Shown piece after piece: positions 17,058 to 24,364 of a stretch of DNA of 64,000 nt. The notes below the pieces were generated by a model that saw only the letters and a list, made by a program, of their open reading frames with translations, did no database searches and was not told the origin of the DNA. Origin of the DNA: an uncultured Oscillospiraceae bacterium. Its GTDB lineage: Bacteria > Bacillota > Clostridia > Oscillospirales > Oscillospiraceae. The DNA is taken from contig CAJULM010000010.1 of assembly GCA_910587285.1 (NCBI GenBank), positions 1 through 64,000 of the forward strand. Direction: 5' to 3'. Positions within the stretch are counted from its first letter, which is position 1. Each line of letters starts with the position of its first letter. The position numbers were made by a program, and so were the translations under genes.

Positions 17058-17978
17058 ATGCTGATTACTATTTGGGATAAAAAAATTTGGTATGAAATAT
17101 ATGGCGCGGAATATAACGACACTCTGCTGTATCTTCATGGCGGGCCAGGAGCAAGCTGTCTGGATTTCGTGAATCAGGCGAGGGCGCTCAGTGAGAAAAT
17201 GAGGGTTGTCATATTGGATCAGCTGGGGGTGTTGCGCTCCGAAGCGATTGCCGAGAATGAAAGCTACAGTATGGAATATCAGATCGAAATGCTCGAGGAA
17301 ATGCGAAAACTTTTAGGAATTGAAAAATGGAGTATACTTGGTCACTCTTATGGCGGTATGCTTGCAGCCTTATACGCACACAGCTATCCCAATTCTGTTC
17401 ATAAAATCATCCTGGAGTGTCCTTCGCTGTGGTTTGAGGATTCTGCAAGGTCAACGGCCGAATATCTGAGCGAGCATATTCACAGCTTGAACGACGAGCA
17501 GGCAAACAAGCTGTGTGAGAAGATCAAATTTGAAGACTATCAGGATAAGACGGAAATAGTATGGGATCTATCAACCCTGCTGGGCTATGTCACGGATATG
17601 GAGCTGCGATTTTATCTGCATGGCGTTACTTTAGAAGAATATGAGATGAGTATGGACACCACGGATATTGCGGATGAGCTGTGGTCAAAGGGAGAGCGGC
17701 ATTTGAAGAAACTACTGGAGACGCAGCCGGCGCAGGCGGGCTCTATGCAGAAAAGGGTGCTGATGACCGACAATCTTTTGCCGGTGATCCCAACGATCTC
17801 GGCTCCCATGCTGCTGATTAACGGAAAGCATGATCCCGTATGTACAAAGAATCAAATAGAGTATATTATGAACAATGCACAAAATGTGACGCAGGTGGTT
17901 TTTGAAGACAGCGGGCACTTCCCAAGAATTGAAGAAGCGACAAAATATACGAATGCTGTTTGGAGTTTCCTTATTTGA
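17058..17978 (+). CDS. Alpha/beta hydrolase, proline iminopeptidase-like
   Basis: 306-residue cytosolic alpha/beta hydrolase of the S33 (proline iminopeptidase) group. Seen: the oxyanion motif YLHGGPGASCLDF, the nucleophile elbow GHSYGGM with its Ser, the acid in NGKHDPVC and the His in SGHFPRIEEA. The usual DQRGxGxS segment reads DQLGVLRS, so substrate preference may differ. ATG 17058 has AGGAGG 8 nt upstream. The gene is clearly AT-richer than its his neighbours, sits between hisD and hisB with normal spacing, and has no known role in histidine synthesis. Likely acquired. Confidence 0.87.
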   Translation: MLITIWDKKIWYEIYGAEYNDTLLYLHGGPGASCLDFVNQARALSEKMRVVILDQLGVLRSEAIAENESYSMEYQIEMLEEMRKLLGIEKWSILGHSYGGMLAALYAHSYPNSVHKIILECPSLWFEDSARSTAEYLSEHIHSLNDEQANKLCEKIKFEDYQDKTEIVWDLSTLLGYVTDMELRFYLHGVTLEEYEMSMDTTDIADELWSKGERHLKKLLETQPAQAGSMQKRVLMTDNLLPVIPTISAPMLLINGKHDPVCTKNQIEYIMNNAQNVTQVVFEDSGHFPRIEEATKYTNAVWSFLI

Positions 17979-17999
17979 TGAAGGAAAAGGAGGATGGAT

Positions 18000-18575
18000 A
18001 TGCGCCGCTCAACGATTCAGCGCACCACAAAAGAGACGGACATCAGCGTCACCCTCTGCCTGGACGGGGGAGAGGTGAGCGTGTCCACCGGCATCGGCTT
18101 TTTTGACCATATGCTCACCGCCCTGGCGTTTTACGCCGGGTTCGGGCTGGAGCTGTCCGCCCTGGGCGACCTCCACGTGGACGGCCACCACACGGTGGAG
18201 GACGTGGGCATTGTGCTGGGGCAGGCGCTGCGGGAGGCCTTGGGCGACCGAAAGGGCATCCGCCGGTTCGGCGCGGCCTTCGTGCCCATGGACGAGGCGT
18301 TGTGCCGGACAGTGCTGGACCTGTCCAACCGGCCCTTCCTGGTATTGGACGCCCCCATGCCCCAGAGCGCCGTCGGCGGCTATGACAGCTGCCTCACCGT
18401 GGAGTTCATGCGGGCCTTTGCGGTGAACGGGGGGATCACCCTGCATCAGAAGTGCGAGTACGGCGACAACACCCACCACATCACCGAGGCCCTGTTCAAG
18501 TCTCTGGGGCTGGCCTTGAAGGAGGCCGTCCGGGTGGAAGGAGAGGGCGTCACCTCCACCAAGGGGGCGCTGTGA
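18000..18575 (+). CDS. hisB: Imidazoleglycerol-phosphate dehydratase
   Basis: 191-residue monofunctional IGPD, removing water from imidazoleglycerol phosphate. The metal-binding motifs are GIGFFDHMLTALA, DLHVDGHHTVEDVGI, and HQKCEYGDNTHHITEALFKS near the C-terminus. No HAD phosphatase domain is fused, unlike E. coli HisB. ATG 18000 is chosen since AGGAGG lies 6 nt ahead; ATG 17994 abuts the ribosome binding site. TGATG overlap with hisH. Confidence 0.96.
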   Translation: MRRSTIQRTTKETDISVTLCLDGGEVSVSTGIGFFDHMLTALAFYAGFGLELSALGDLHVDGHHTVEDVGIVLGQALREALGDRKGIRRFGAAFVPMDEALCRTVLDLSNRPFLVLDAPMPQSAVGGYDSCLTVEFMRAFAVNGGITLHQKCEYGDNTHHITEALFKSLGLALKEAVRVEGEGVTSTKGAL

Positions 18576-19183
18576 TGGGGTACACCGCCATTGTGGACTA
18601 CGGCGTGGGCAACCTGAAAAGTGTGGCCAACGCCCTGGCCTACTTGGGGCAAAGGACGGTAGTCACAGGGGAGGCCCAGGGGCTGGAGCGGGCGGACGCC
18701 GTCATCCTGCCCGGCGTGGGGGCCTTTCCAGATGCGGCGGACAAGCTGCGCCAGACGGGGCTGGACCGGGTGCTGCTGGCCCAGGCGGGGCGCAAGCCCA
18801 TTTTGGGCATCTGCCTGGGGATGCAGCTGCTGTTTGACCGGGGCGAGGAGGGGCGCAGCTGCCCCGGCCTGGGCCTCATCCGCGGGAGCGTGGAGCGGAT
18901 TCAGACCGCCCTCAAGCTGCCCCACATCGGCTGGAACAGCCTGAGCTTTCCCAACCCCTCCCCCCTGTTCCGGGGGTTGGACGAGGGGACGTATGTATAC
19001 TTTGTCCACTCCTTCTGCGGCCGCTGCGCCCAGGAGGGGGACGTGATCGCCTCCACCCGGTACGGCCCCTCCGTGGCGGCTGCCGTGGCCCGGAATGGGG
19101 TGTACGGCTGCCAGTTTCACCCGGAAAAGAGCGGGGAGGCGGGGCTGCAAATCCTGAAGAATTTTGGAGAATTGAACCGATGA
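18575..19183 (+). CDS. hisH: Imidazole glycerol phosphate synthase, glutaminase subunit
   Basis: 202-residue class I glutamine amidotransferase that feeds ammonia to HisF. Seen: IVDYGVGNLKSVANAL, the oxyanion strand ILPGVGAFPDAA, the nucleophile Cys in ILGICLGMQLLF, and the His/Glu of GCQFHPEKSGEAG. ATG 18575 overlaps the hisB stop by one base. Its stop overlaps the hisA start (ATGA). Confidence 0.95.
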   Translation: MGYTAIVDYGVGNLKSVANALAYLGQRTVVTGEAQGLERADAVILPGVGAFPDAADKLRQTGLDRVLLAQAGRKPILGICLGMQLLFDRGEEGRSCPGLGLIRGSVERIQTALKLPHIGWNSLSFPNPSPLFRGLDEGTYVYFVHSFCGRCAQEGDVIASTRYGPSVAAAVARNGVYGCQFHPEKSGEAGLQILKNFGELNR

Positions 19184-19905
19184 TATTACTGCCTGCCATC
19201 GACATGAAGGACGCCCGGTGCGTCCGGCTGAAAAAAGGGGAGTTTTCCACCGTGAGCCAGGTGGCCAACAGCGCCCTGGAGACGGCGCGGGCCTTTGCCG
19301 CCGCCGGGGCCAGGTGGGTGCACATGGTGGACCTGGACGGTGCCCGGGACGGGGTGCGGCACAACTTCCCCTTCATCTACGAGGTCATTCAGCAGTCCGG
19401 CCTGTCCGTGGAGCTGGGTGGCGGAATTAAAAACGAGTTAGACGTGATCACCATCGGCGAGGCGGGGGCGGACCGGATGGTCATCGGCTCCGCCGCCGTG
19501 ACCAAACCAGAGGTGGTGGACTACGCCCTGCGCCAGTATGGCCCAGGGCGGGTGGCGGTGGGCATCGACTGCCTGAATGGCCGGGTGCGCACGGCGGGCT
19601 GGGAGCATGACTCCGGCCTGGATTACCTGGAGCTGGCCCGTCAAATGGAGGAGCGGGGGGTCAAAACCCTCATCTACACTGACATCGCCACCGACGGGAT
19701 GCTGTCCGGGCCCAGCTTTGACCAGCTGGCGGAGCTGCAAAGGGCGGTGGGGTGCGACATTGTGGCCTCCGGCGGTGTGACCACCCTGGACGATGTGAAG
19801 CGGCTGCGGGACATGGGGCTGTATGGGGCCATCATCGGCAAGGCGTACTACGCCGGGACCATCGACTTGGCTGAGGCGGTCCGGGAAGCGGGGTCGCAGG
19901 AATGA
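19180..19905 (+). CDS. hisA: ProFAR isomerase
   Basis: 241-residue TIM-barrel 1-(5-phosphoribosyl)-5-[(5-phosphoribosylamino)methylideneamino]imidazole-4-carboxamide isomerase. The two half-barrel phosphate sites are visible (SVELGGGIKN and VASGGVTTLDD), as are the catalytic Asp in LLPAIDMKDARCVRLKKG and the Asp of YTDIATDGMLSGP. It overlaps hisH upstream and the passenger kinase-like gene downstream, both by ATGA. Confidence 0.95.
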   Translation: MILLPAIDMKDARCVRLKKGEFSTVSQVANSALETARAFAAAGARWVHMVDLDGARDGVRHNFPFIYEVIQQSGLSVELGGGIKNELDVITIGEAGADRMVIGSAAVTKPEVVDYALRQYGPGRVAVGIDCLNGRVRTAGWEHDSGLDYLELARQMEERGVKTLIYTDIATDGMLSGPSFDQLAELQRAVGCDIVASGGVTTLDDVKRLRDMGLYGAIIGKAYYAGTIDLAEAVREAGSQE

Positions 19906-20411
19906 AAATCGCCGTGCTGGGCTACAGCGGGGCGGGGAAGTCCACCCTGGCCCGGGCCCTGGGGGAGCGGTACGGCATCCCGGTGCTGCACTTCGACACG
20001 ATACAGTTCACGCCCAACTGGGAGGTGCGTGACCGGGACGAGGCCCATCGGATGGTCCATGCGTTTATGGAGAATCCCGCATGGGTTATGGACGGGAATT
20101 ACACCAAGTTCGAGTATGAGCGCCGGCTGGATGAGGCGGACGAGATCCTTCTGCTGCTGTTTCCCAGGCTGGCGAGTTTTGTCCGGGCGTGGAGGCGTTA
20201 CTTCCGCTTTCGCGGCAAATCCAGGCCGGATATGGCCGAGGGCTGTCCGGAGAAGATGGACCCGGAATTCATGTGGTGGATTCTTTGGAAGGGCCGCACC
20301 CGCAAAAAGCGGGGAGAGTTCCGGCAGATTGCGGAGCAATACCCGGAGAAAACGGTGGTTTTGAAGTCTCAAAGTGACATCGACCGCTATTTGGAGGGCT
20401 TGCCATGTTAG
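19902..20411 (+). CDS. P-loop kinase-like protein (FlaR/topology-modulation family)
   Basis: 169-residue small P-loop NTPase resembling adenylate kinase-like proteins annotated as DNA topology modulation protein FlaR. The Walker A is GYSGAGKST at residues 7-15, followed by LHFDTIQFTPNW and a basic lid-like region KGRTRKKRGEF. Function and substrate are unknown; the FlaR label is historical. It is inserted between hisA and hisF, overlapping hisA by ATGA and hisF by 7 nt, so it must be co-translated with the pathway. Confidence 0.8.
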   Translation: MKIAVLGYSGAGKSTLARALGERYGIPVLHFDTIQFTPNWEVRDRDEAHRMVHAFMENPAWVMDGNYTKFEYERRLDEADEILLLLFPRLASFVRAWRRYFRFRGKSRPDMAEGCPEKMDPEFMWWILWKGRTRKKRGEFRQIAEQYPEKTVVLKSQSDIDRYLEGLPC

Positions 20412-21163
20412 CAAAGCGCATCATCCCCTGCCTGGACGTGCGGGACGGCCGGGTGGTGAAGGGGGTCAATTTCGTCAATATCCGGGACGCGGGCGACCCG
20501 GTGGAGCTGGCGAAGTTCTACTCGGACCGGGGGGCGGACGAGATCGTGTTTTTGGATATCACCGCCACCAGCGACGCGAGGGACACCGTGGCCGACGTGG
20601 TGGAGCGCACCGCCGCCCAGGTGTTCGTCCCCCTCACCGTGGGGGGCGGCATCCGCACCCTGGACGACTTTCAGCGGCTGCTGCGGGCGGGGGCGGACAA
20701 AATCTCCGTCAACTCCGCTGCGGTGAAAGATGAGAGCCTGATTTCCCGTGCGGCGGAGCGGTTCGGCTCCCAGTGTGTGGTGCTGGCCATCGACGCCCGG
20801 CGCAGAGTGGAGGGCTGGTACGAGGTGGTGACGGCGGGGGGCCGCACGCCCACCGGCCTGGACGCGGTGGCGTGGGCCCGCCGGGGCCAGGCGCTGGGAG
20901 CGGGGGAGATCTTGCTTACCTCCATGGACGCGGACGGCACCAAGGCGGGCTTTGACCTGGACATGACCCGGTCAGTGACGGAGGCGGTGTCCGTCCCGGT
21001 GATCGCCTCGGGCGGCTGCGGCAGCCTGGAGCACTTCGCCCAGGTGTTTCAGGAGACGGACTGCGATGCGGCGCTGGCGGCCTCCCTGTTTCACTTCGGG
21101 GAGCTGACGGTGCCCCAGGTGAAGGACTTCCTGCGGGGACGGAATATTCCGGTGCGGAGGTGA
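20405..21163 (+). CDS. hisF: Imidazole glycerol phosphate synthase, cyclase subunit
   Basis: 252-residue TIM barrel that with HisH forms IGP and AICAR. Seen: the catalytic Asp in RIIPCLDVRDGRVVKGVNF, VFLDITATSDARDT, PLTVGGGIRTLDD, the second catalytic Asp region ILLTSMDADGTKAGFD, and VIASGGCGSLEHF. The start overlaps the preceding P-loop gene by 7 nt. Confidence 0.96.
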   Translation: MLAKRIIPCLDVRDGRVVKGVNFVNIRDAGDPVELAKFYSDRGADEIVFLDITATSDARDTVADVVERTAAQVFVPLTVGGGIRTLDDFQRLLRAGADKISVNSAAVKDESLISRAAERFGSQCVVLAIDARRRVEGWYEVVTAGGRTPTGLDAVAWARRGQALGAGEILLTSMDADGTKAGFDLDMTRSVTEAVSVPVIASGGCGSLEHFAQVFQETDCDAALAASLFHFGELTVPQVKDFLRGRNIPVRR

Positions 21164-21169
21164 GGAACC

Positions 21170-21337
21170 GTGATAGACGATCTGCTGGAACTGGTGCTGG
21201 ACATCGGCAGTGAGATGGTGGGGGCCGTGGTAGAAAGCAAGATAGAAAAACGCAGGCGGACGAAAAAGGAACGGCCCGCTGCAAAGAAAAAGGAACCGTG
21301 GGAGCGGAGGAAGGAAACTCCGCCCTGGGAGGAATAG
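21170..21337 (+). CDS. Small charged protein within the his operon
   Basis: A 55-codon frame starting GTG 21170 and ending TAG 21335-21337, preceded by GAGG. The N-terminal half is an amphipathic, acidic helix (IDDLLELVLDIGSEMVGAVV). The C-terminal half is Lys/Arg/Glu-rich (EKRRRTKKERPAAKKKEPW). It fills the gap between hisF and hisI exactly, with 6 and 3 nt spacers, which supports it being a gene. Not recognised, and no function proposed. Confidence 0.6.
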   Translation: MIDDLLELVLDIGSEMVGAVVESKIEKRRRTKKERPAAKKKEPWERRKETPPWEE

Positions 21338-21340
21338 CCT

Positions 21341-21685
21341 ATGTTTGACCTTGATCTGCTGTTTCAAAAATCGGAGCTGATCCCGGTGGTGATCCAGCAC
21401 GCGGACAGCAAGGACGTGCTGATGGTGGGCTTCACCAACCGGGAGGCGGTGGAGCTGACCCTGAAAACAAAAACCGCCTGGTTCTGGAGCCGGAGCCGCC
21501 AGACGCTCTGGAACAAGGGAGAGACCAGCGGGAATTACCTCCACGTCAGGGAGGTTTACGCCGACTGCGACACGGACACCCTGCTCTACCTCTGTGCCCC
21601 GGACGGCCCCACCTGCCACACGGGAGCGCGCAGCTGCTTTTTCCGGGAAATTCCCGTTAAAAATGGAGAGGAGGAGAGGGCATGA
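21341..21685 (+). CDS. hisI: Phosphoribosyl-AMP cyclohydrolase
   Basis: 114-residue monofunctional cyclohydrolase opening the adenine ring of PR-AMP. It carries VLMVGFTNREAVELTLKT, WSRSRQTLWNKGETSGN, the Mg2+-binding DCDTDTLLYLC and the zinc ligands in CHTGARSCFF. The start lies 3 nt after the preceding small ORF. It overlaps hisE by ATGA. Domain fusion with HisE, common elsewhere, is absent here. Confidence 0.95.
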   Translation: MFDLDLLFQKSELIPVVIQHADSKDVLMVGFTNREAVELTLKTKTAWFWSRSRQTLWNKGETSGNYLHVREVYADCDTDTLLYLCAPDGPTCHTGARSCFFREIPVKNGEEERA

Positions 21686-22005
21686 ACACGTTGGAGGCGC
21701 TGTATCAGGTGGTACTGGACCGGAAGGCCCGCCCCCAGGAGGGGTCATACACCTGCTACCTGTTTGACAAGGGGCTGGACAAGATTCTGAAGAAGGTGGG
21801 GGAGGAGTGCGCCGAGACCATCATCGCGGCGAAAAATAACGTGCCCGCCGACACGGTGGGCGAGGTGTCCGACCTGATCTATCACCTGATAGTGATGCTG
21901 GCGGAAAAGGAGATCCCTTTGGAGGACGTGTTGGGGGAACTGGACCGCCGGGCGCAGAAAATCGGCAACCTGAAGCAGATGAAGCAGGTGGACCGGGAGA
22001 GCTGA
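21682..22005 (+). CDS. hisE: Phosphoribosyl-ATP pyrophosphatase
   Basis: 107-residue all-helical MazG-like pyrophosphatase hydrolysing PR-ATP to PR-AMP, the second step of the pathway. The family pattern LDKILKKVGEECAETIIAAKN supplies the Mg2+-binding Glu residues and is followed by EVSDLIYHLIVMLAEKEI. Last gene of the operon. hisC and a histidinol-phosphatase are not in the window. Confidence 0.95.
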   Translation: MNTLEALYQVVLDRKARPQEGSYTCYLFDKGLDKILKKVGEECAETIIAAKNNVPADTVGEVSDLIYHLIVMLAEKEIPLEDVLGELDRRAQKIGNLKQMKQVDRES

Positions 22006-22020
22006 GCGGGGGAGAATGGA

Positions 22021-22050
22021 AAATCCCGGCTGCATTCGCAGCCGGGATTT
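22021..22050 (+). terminator. Hairpin ending the his operon
   Basis: A perfect inverted repeat with 13-bp arms (AAATCCCGGCTGC and GCAGCCGGGATTT) and a 4-nt loop lies 16 nt after the hisE stop. The T tract is only the three bases inside the arm, so termination may be aided by the converging mini-gene. Confidence 0.65.
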
Positions 22051-22053
22051 CGG

Positions 22054-22080
22054 CAAATAAAAAACGTCCCAAACGGGACG
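22054..22080 (-). terminator. Terminator of the 26-residue peptide gene
   Basis: On the minus strand, CGTCCC-GTTT-GGGACG is followed at once by TTTTTTATTTG. This is a compact intrinsic terminator placed about 40 nt after the peptide stop codon. Confidence 0.8.
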
Positions 22081-22117
22081 AGTCGTATCTGATACCGTAG
22101 AAAGGATTCCGTCAGGC

Positions 22118-22198
22118 TCAGCGATCGCTGGGAACGGTAGTCTCTCCGGCGAAGATCAACTCGTCGATATCAACGGGAACAGTCCAGATGACCTTCAT
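22118..22198 (-). CDS. Predicted 26-residue peptide
   Basis: A 27-codon frame from ATG 22198 to TGA at 22118, with peptide N-terminus MKVIWTVPVDIDELIFAGET and a C-terminal six-residue tail TVPSDR. It is hydrophobic at the start and acidic in the middle. Support comes from its signals: an exceptionally strong ribosome binding site (AAAGGAGGTGATGACG, near-complete pairing with the 16S tail, 8 nt spacing), an extended SigA promoter, an upstream dyad and its own terminator. No relatives recalled. It could be a signalling peptide, a RiPP precursor, a small regulatory protein or a leader peptide; no modification genes lie beside it. Confidence 0.62.
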   Translation of the reverse strand: MKVIWTVPVDIDELIFAGETTVPSDR

Positions 22199-22230
22199 CG
22201 TCATCACCTCCTTTTGCTTGATTATTATAC

Positions 22231-22259
22231 ATTATAACAGCTATGTTTGCGATTGTAAA
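22231..22259 (-). promoter_or_regulatory. Strong SigA promoter of the peptide gene
   Basis: Minus strand: TTTACA (22254-22259), 17-bp spacer, consensus TATAAT (22231-22236) with extended TG. The predicted start is near 22224, giving a 25-nt leader and a transcript of about 170 nt. Confidence 0.88.
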
Positions 22260-22264
22260 GGGCT

Positions 22265-22291
22265 TTATGTAAATTTTATCAATTTACATAA
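22265..22291. promoter_or_regulatory. 11-bp-arm inverted repeat, probable operator
   Basis: TTATGTAAATT, 5-nt spacer TTATC, then AATTTACATAA: a perfect dyad in an otherwise GC-rich genome. Its centre is about 54 bp upstream of the predicted start of the peptide transcript, a position typical of an activator just behind the -35. It also lies some 80 bp upstream of the oppositely directed T-box promoter. Confidence 0.65.
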
Positions 22292-22343
22292 TTTTCTCAG
22301 CGCTGCATGGACTTAGGGGGCCCTGTTCCGGCGGAAAAAAGGT

Positions 22344-22372
22344 TTGACAAGTGGGCGGGATTATGATATCAT
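22344..22372 (+). promoter_or_regulatory. SigA promoter of the NUDIX-tyrS transcript
   Basis: TTGACA (22344-22349), 17-bp spacer, TATCAT (22367-22372) with extended TG, about 15 bp before the first T-box leader sequence. Confidence 0.8.
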
Positions 22373-22379
22373 CCTGCCA

Positions 22380-22649
22380 ATGCGAGGATGAGGAACAGTA
22401 CCCATTGGCTGCCTGCCCAGAGAGCCCCCGTTTTGGTGAAAGGGGGAGAGGAGCCGCTGGCGAATACCCCTCGGAGCAGCCGCCTGAACGGGATTTTCCG
22501 ACTTCCCCAGTAGGGCCGGACGGGTGCGCCCGGTATAGCGCCGGGGTCCTGCTGGGGACTCCCTGAGGCCGTACTTCGCGAGAGGGCGGCAAAACAGAGG
22601 TGGTACCGCGAGCTTTCGCCCTCTGTCCCAAGGGGACAGGGGGCGTTTT
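22380..22649 (+). promoter_or_regulatory. T-box leader, tyrosine specificity
   Basis: A tRNA-sensing leader of about 270 nt. GAACAGTACC near 22393-22402 offers TAC as the Tyr specifier, followed by AGAGAG and GGTGAAAG stem I signals. The T-box core AACAGAGGTGGTACCGCG lies at 22593-22610. The terminator that competes with it is CGCCCTCTGTCCC paired with GGGACAGGGGGCG and followed by TTTT (22617-22649). Uncharged tRNA-Tyr should pair with the bulge and allow readthrough. The Tyr assignment agrees with tyrS downstream. Confidence 0.9.
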
Positions 22650-22670
22650 GATGCAGAAAGGGGAAATGAT

Positions 22671-23135
22671 ATGGAGCATAAGGTGTTTGGAGCACCTCAG
22701 TCCGGTGTGGCGTACCGGGACCGGTCCGGGGCTTACGGAATCGCCTTTGACGGCGCGGGCAAAGCGGCGGTGGTGTCCTGTGAGCGCAAGGGCTGTTTTC
22801 TCCTGGGGGGCGGCATAGAGCCGGGGGAGAGTGAGGCGGAGTGCATCCGCCGGGAGGCCCTGGAGGAGACGGGGTATGCCGTCACCATAGGGGAAAAGGT
22901 GTGCATTGGGGAGGAATATATCACGGATTTGAAAGGCCGTCCCTGCCATCCCACCGGCCATGTGTACCTGATCGAGCTGGGGGAGAAAGCGGCTCCGCCG
23001 GTGGAGTCCGACCACATCCTCACGTGGATGCCGATAGAGGAGTTTAAGAGCGCCACTTTTATGTGCTATCAAGCCTGGGCCATGGAGATGGCCTGGGAGC
23101 TTTACCAAAAACGACAAAAGGAGAAAAAATCATGA
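22671..23135 (+). CDS. NUDIX hydrolase
   Basis: 154-residue NUDIX-fold pyrophosphohydrolase. The Nudix box is GGIEPGESEAECIRREALEE plus TGY, with the REALEE metal-binding helix intact. The substrate (nucleoside diphosphate derivative) cannot be inferred. ATG 22671 follows AAAGGGG and is the first gene after the tyrosine T-box. Its stop overlaps tyrS (ATGA), so it is under tRNA-Tyr control and translationally coupled to the synthetase. Confidence 0.9.
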   Translation: MEHKVFGAPQSGVAYRDRSGAYGIAFDGAGKAAVVSCERKGCFLLGGGIEPGESEAECIRREALEETGYAVTIGEKVCIGEEYITDLKGRPCHPTGHVYLIELGEKAAPPVESDHILTWMPIEEFKSATFMCYQAWAMEMAWELYQKRQKEKKS

Positions 23136-24364
23136 CGATTTACGACGAACTTGTGGCCCGGGGCCTGGTGGCCCAGGTCACCAGCGAGGACGAGGTGAAG
23201 AACCTCATCAACAACGGCAAGGCCACCTTCTATATCGGCTACGACTGCACGGCGGACAGCCTGACGGCGGGGCATTTCGTGACCCTCACCCTGATGAAGC
23301 GGCTCCAGCAGGCGGGCAACAAGCCCATCGCCCTCATCGGCGGCGGCACCACCACCATCGGCGACCCCTCCGGCCGCACCGATATGCGCAAAATGCTCAG
23401 CCGGGAGGATATCAACCACAACGCCCAGTGCTTCAAGCATCAGATGGAGCGGTTCATTGACTTCGGCGACGGCCCCGGCCAGGCCATGATGCTGAACAAC
23501 GCCGACTGGCTGCTGGACCTGAACTATGTGGAGCTGCTGCGGGAGGTGGGGGCCTGTTTCTCGGTGAACAATATGCTCCGGGCGGACTGCTACAAGCAGC
23601 GCATGGAGAAGGGCCTGTCCTTCCTGGAGTTCAACTATATGATCATGCAGTCCTATGACTTCTACCATATGTTCCAGACGGTGGGCTGCAACCTCCAGTG
23701 CGGCGGCAACGACCAGTGGTCCAATATGCTGGGCGGCACCGAGCTGATCCGCCGGAAGCTGGGGAAGGACTCCCACTGTATGACCATCAACCTGCTCACC
23801 GACTCCCAGGGGAACAAGATGGGCAAGACCGCCGGCAACGCCGTGTGGCTGGACCCCGACAAGACCAGCCCTTACGATTTTTACCAGTACTGGCGGAACG
23901 TGGGGGACGCGGACGTGATGAAGTGCATCCGCTGGCTCACCTTCCTGCCCCTGGAGCAGATCGACGAGATGGACCAGTGGAAGGACGCCCAGCTCAACCA
24001 GGCCAAGGAGATTCTGGCCTGGGAGCTGACCAACATGGTACACGGCAAGGAGGAGGCGGACAAGGCCCAGGCGGCGGCCCGCGCCCTGTTCTCCACCGGC
24101 GGGAGCGCGGCGGATATGCCGTCCACCGCCCTGACCGATGCTGATTTTACCGATGGCTCCATCGGCGCGCTGACCCTGCTGGTGAAGTGCGGTCTGGCCG
24201 CCTCCAACGGCGAGGCCCGGCGGCTCATCCAGCAGGGGGGCGTCATGGTGGCGGACGAGAAGGTGACGGACCCCGCCGCCCAGTTCCCCAGAGAGAAGTT
24301 CACCGGGGAGGGCGTTATCATCAAGAAGGGCAAGAAGGTGTTCCACCGGGTTACTTTTTCTTAA
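23132..24364 (+). CDS. tyrS: Tyrosyl-tRNA synthetase
   Basis: 410-residue class I synthetase of the TyrRS type with a C-terminal S4 RNA-binding domain. Seen: the ATP site variant of HIGH in TADSLTAGHFVTL, IGGGTTTIGDPSGR, the tyrosine-binding stretch NYMIMQSYDFYHM, and KMGKTAGNAVWLD as the KMSKS equivalent. S4 occupies about the last 65 residues (LAASNGEARRLIQQGGV). ATG 23132 is chosen over an upstream in-frame start because AAAGGAG precedes it and it overlaps the NUDIX stop. The last codons form part of a 14-bp-arm palindrome. Confidence 0.96.
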   Translation: MTIYDELVARGLVAQVTSEDEVKNLINNGKATFYIGYDCTADSLTAGHFVTLTLMKRLQQAGNKPIALIGGGTTTIGDPSGRTDMRKMLSREDINHNAQCFKHQMERFIDFGDGPGQAMMLNNADWLLDLNYVELLREVGACFSVNNMLRADCYKQRMEKGLSFLEFNYMIMQSYDFYHMFQTVGCNLQCGGNDQWSNMLGGTELIRRKLGKDSHCMTINLLTDSQGNKMGKTAGNAVWLDPDKTSPYDFYQYWRNVGDADVMKCIRWLTFLPLEQIDEMDQWKDAQLNQAKEILAWELTNMVHGKEEADKAQAAARALFSTGGSAADMPSTALTDADFTDGSIGALTLLVKCGLAASNGEARRLIQQGGVMVADEKVTDPAAQFPREKFTGEGVIIKKGKKVFHRVTFS

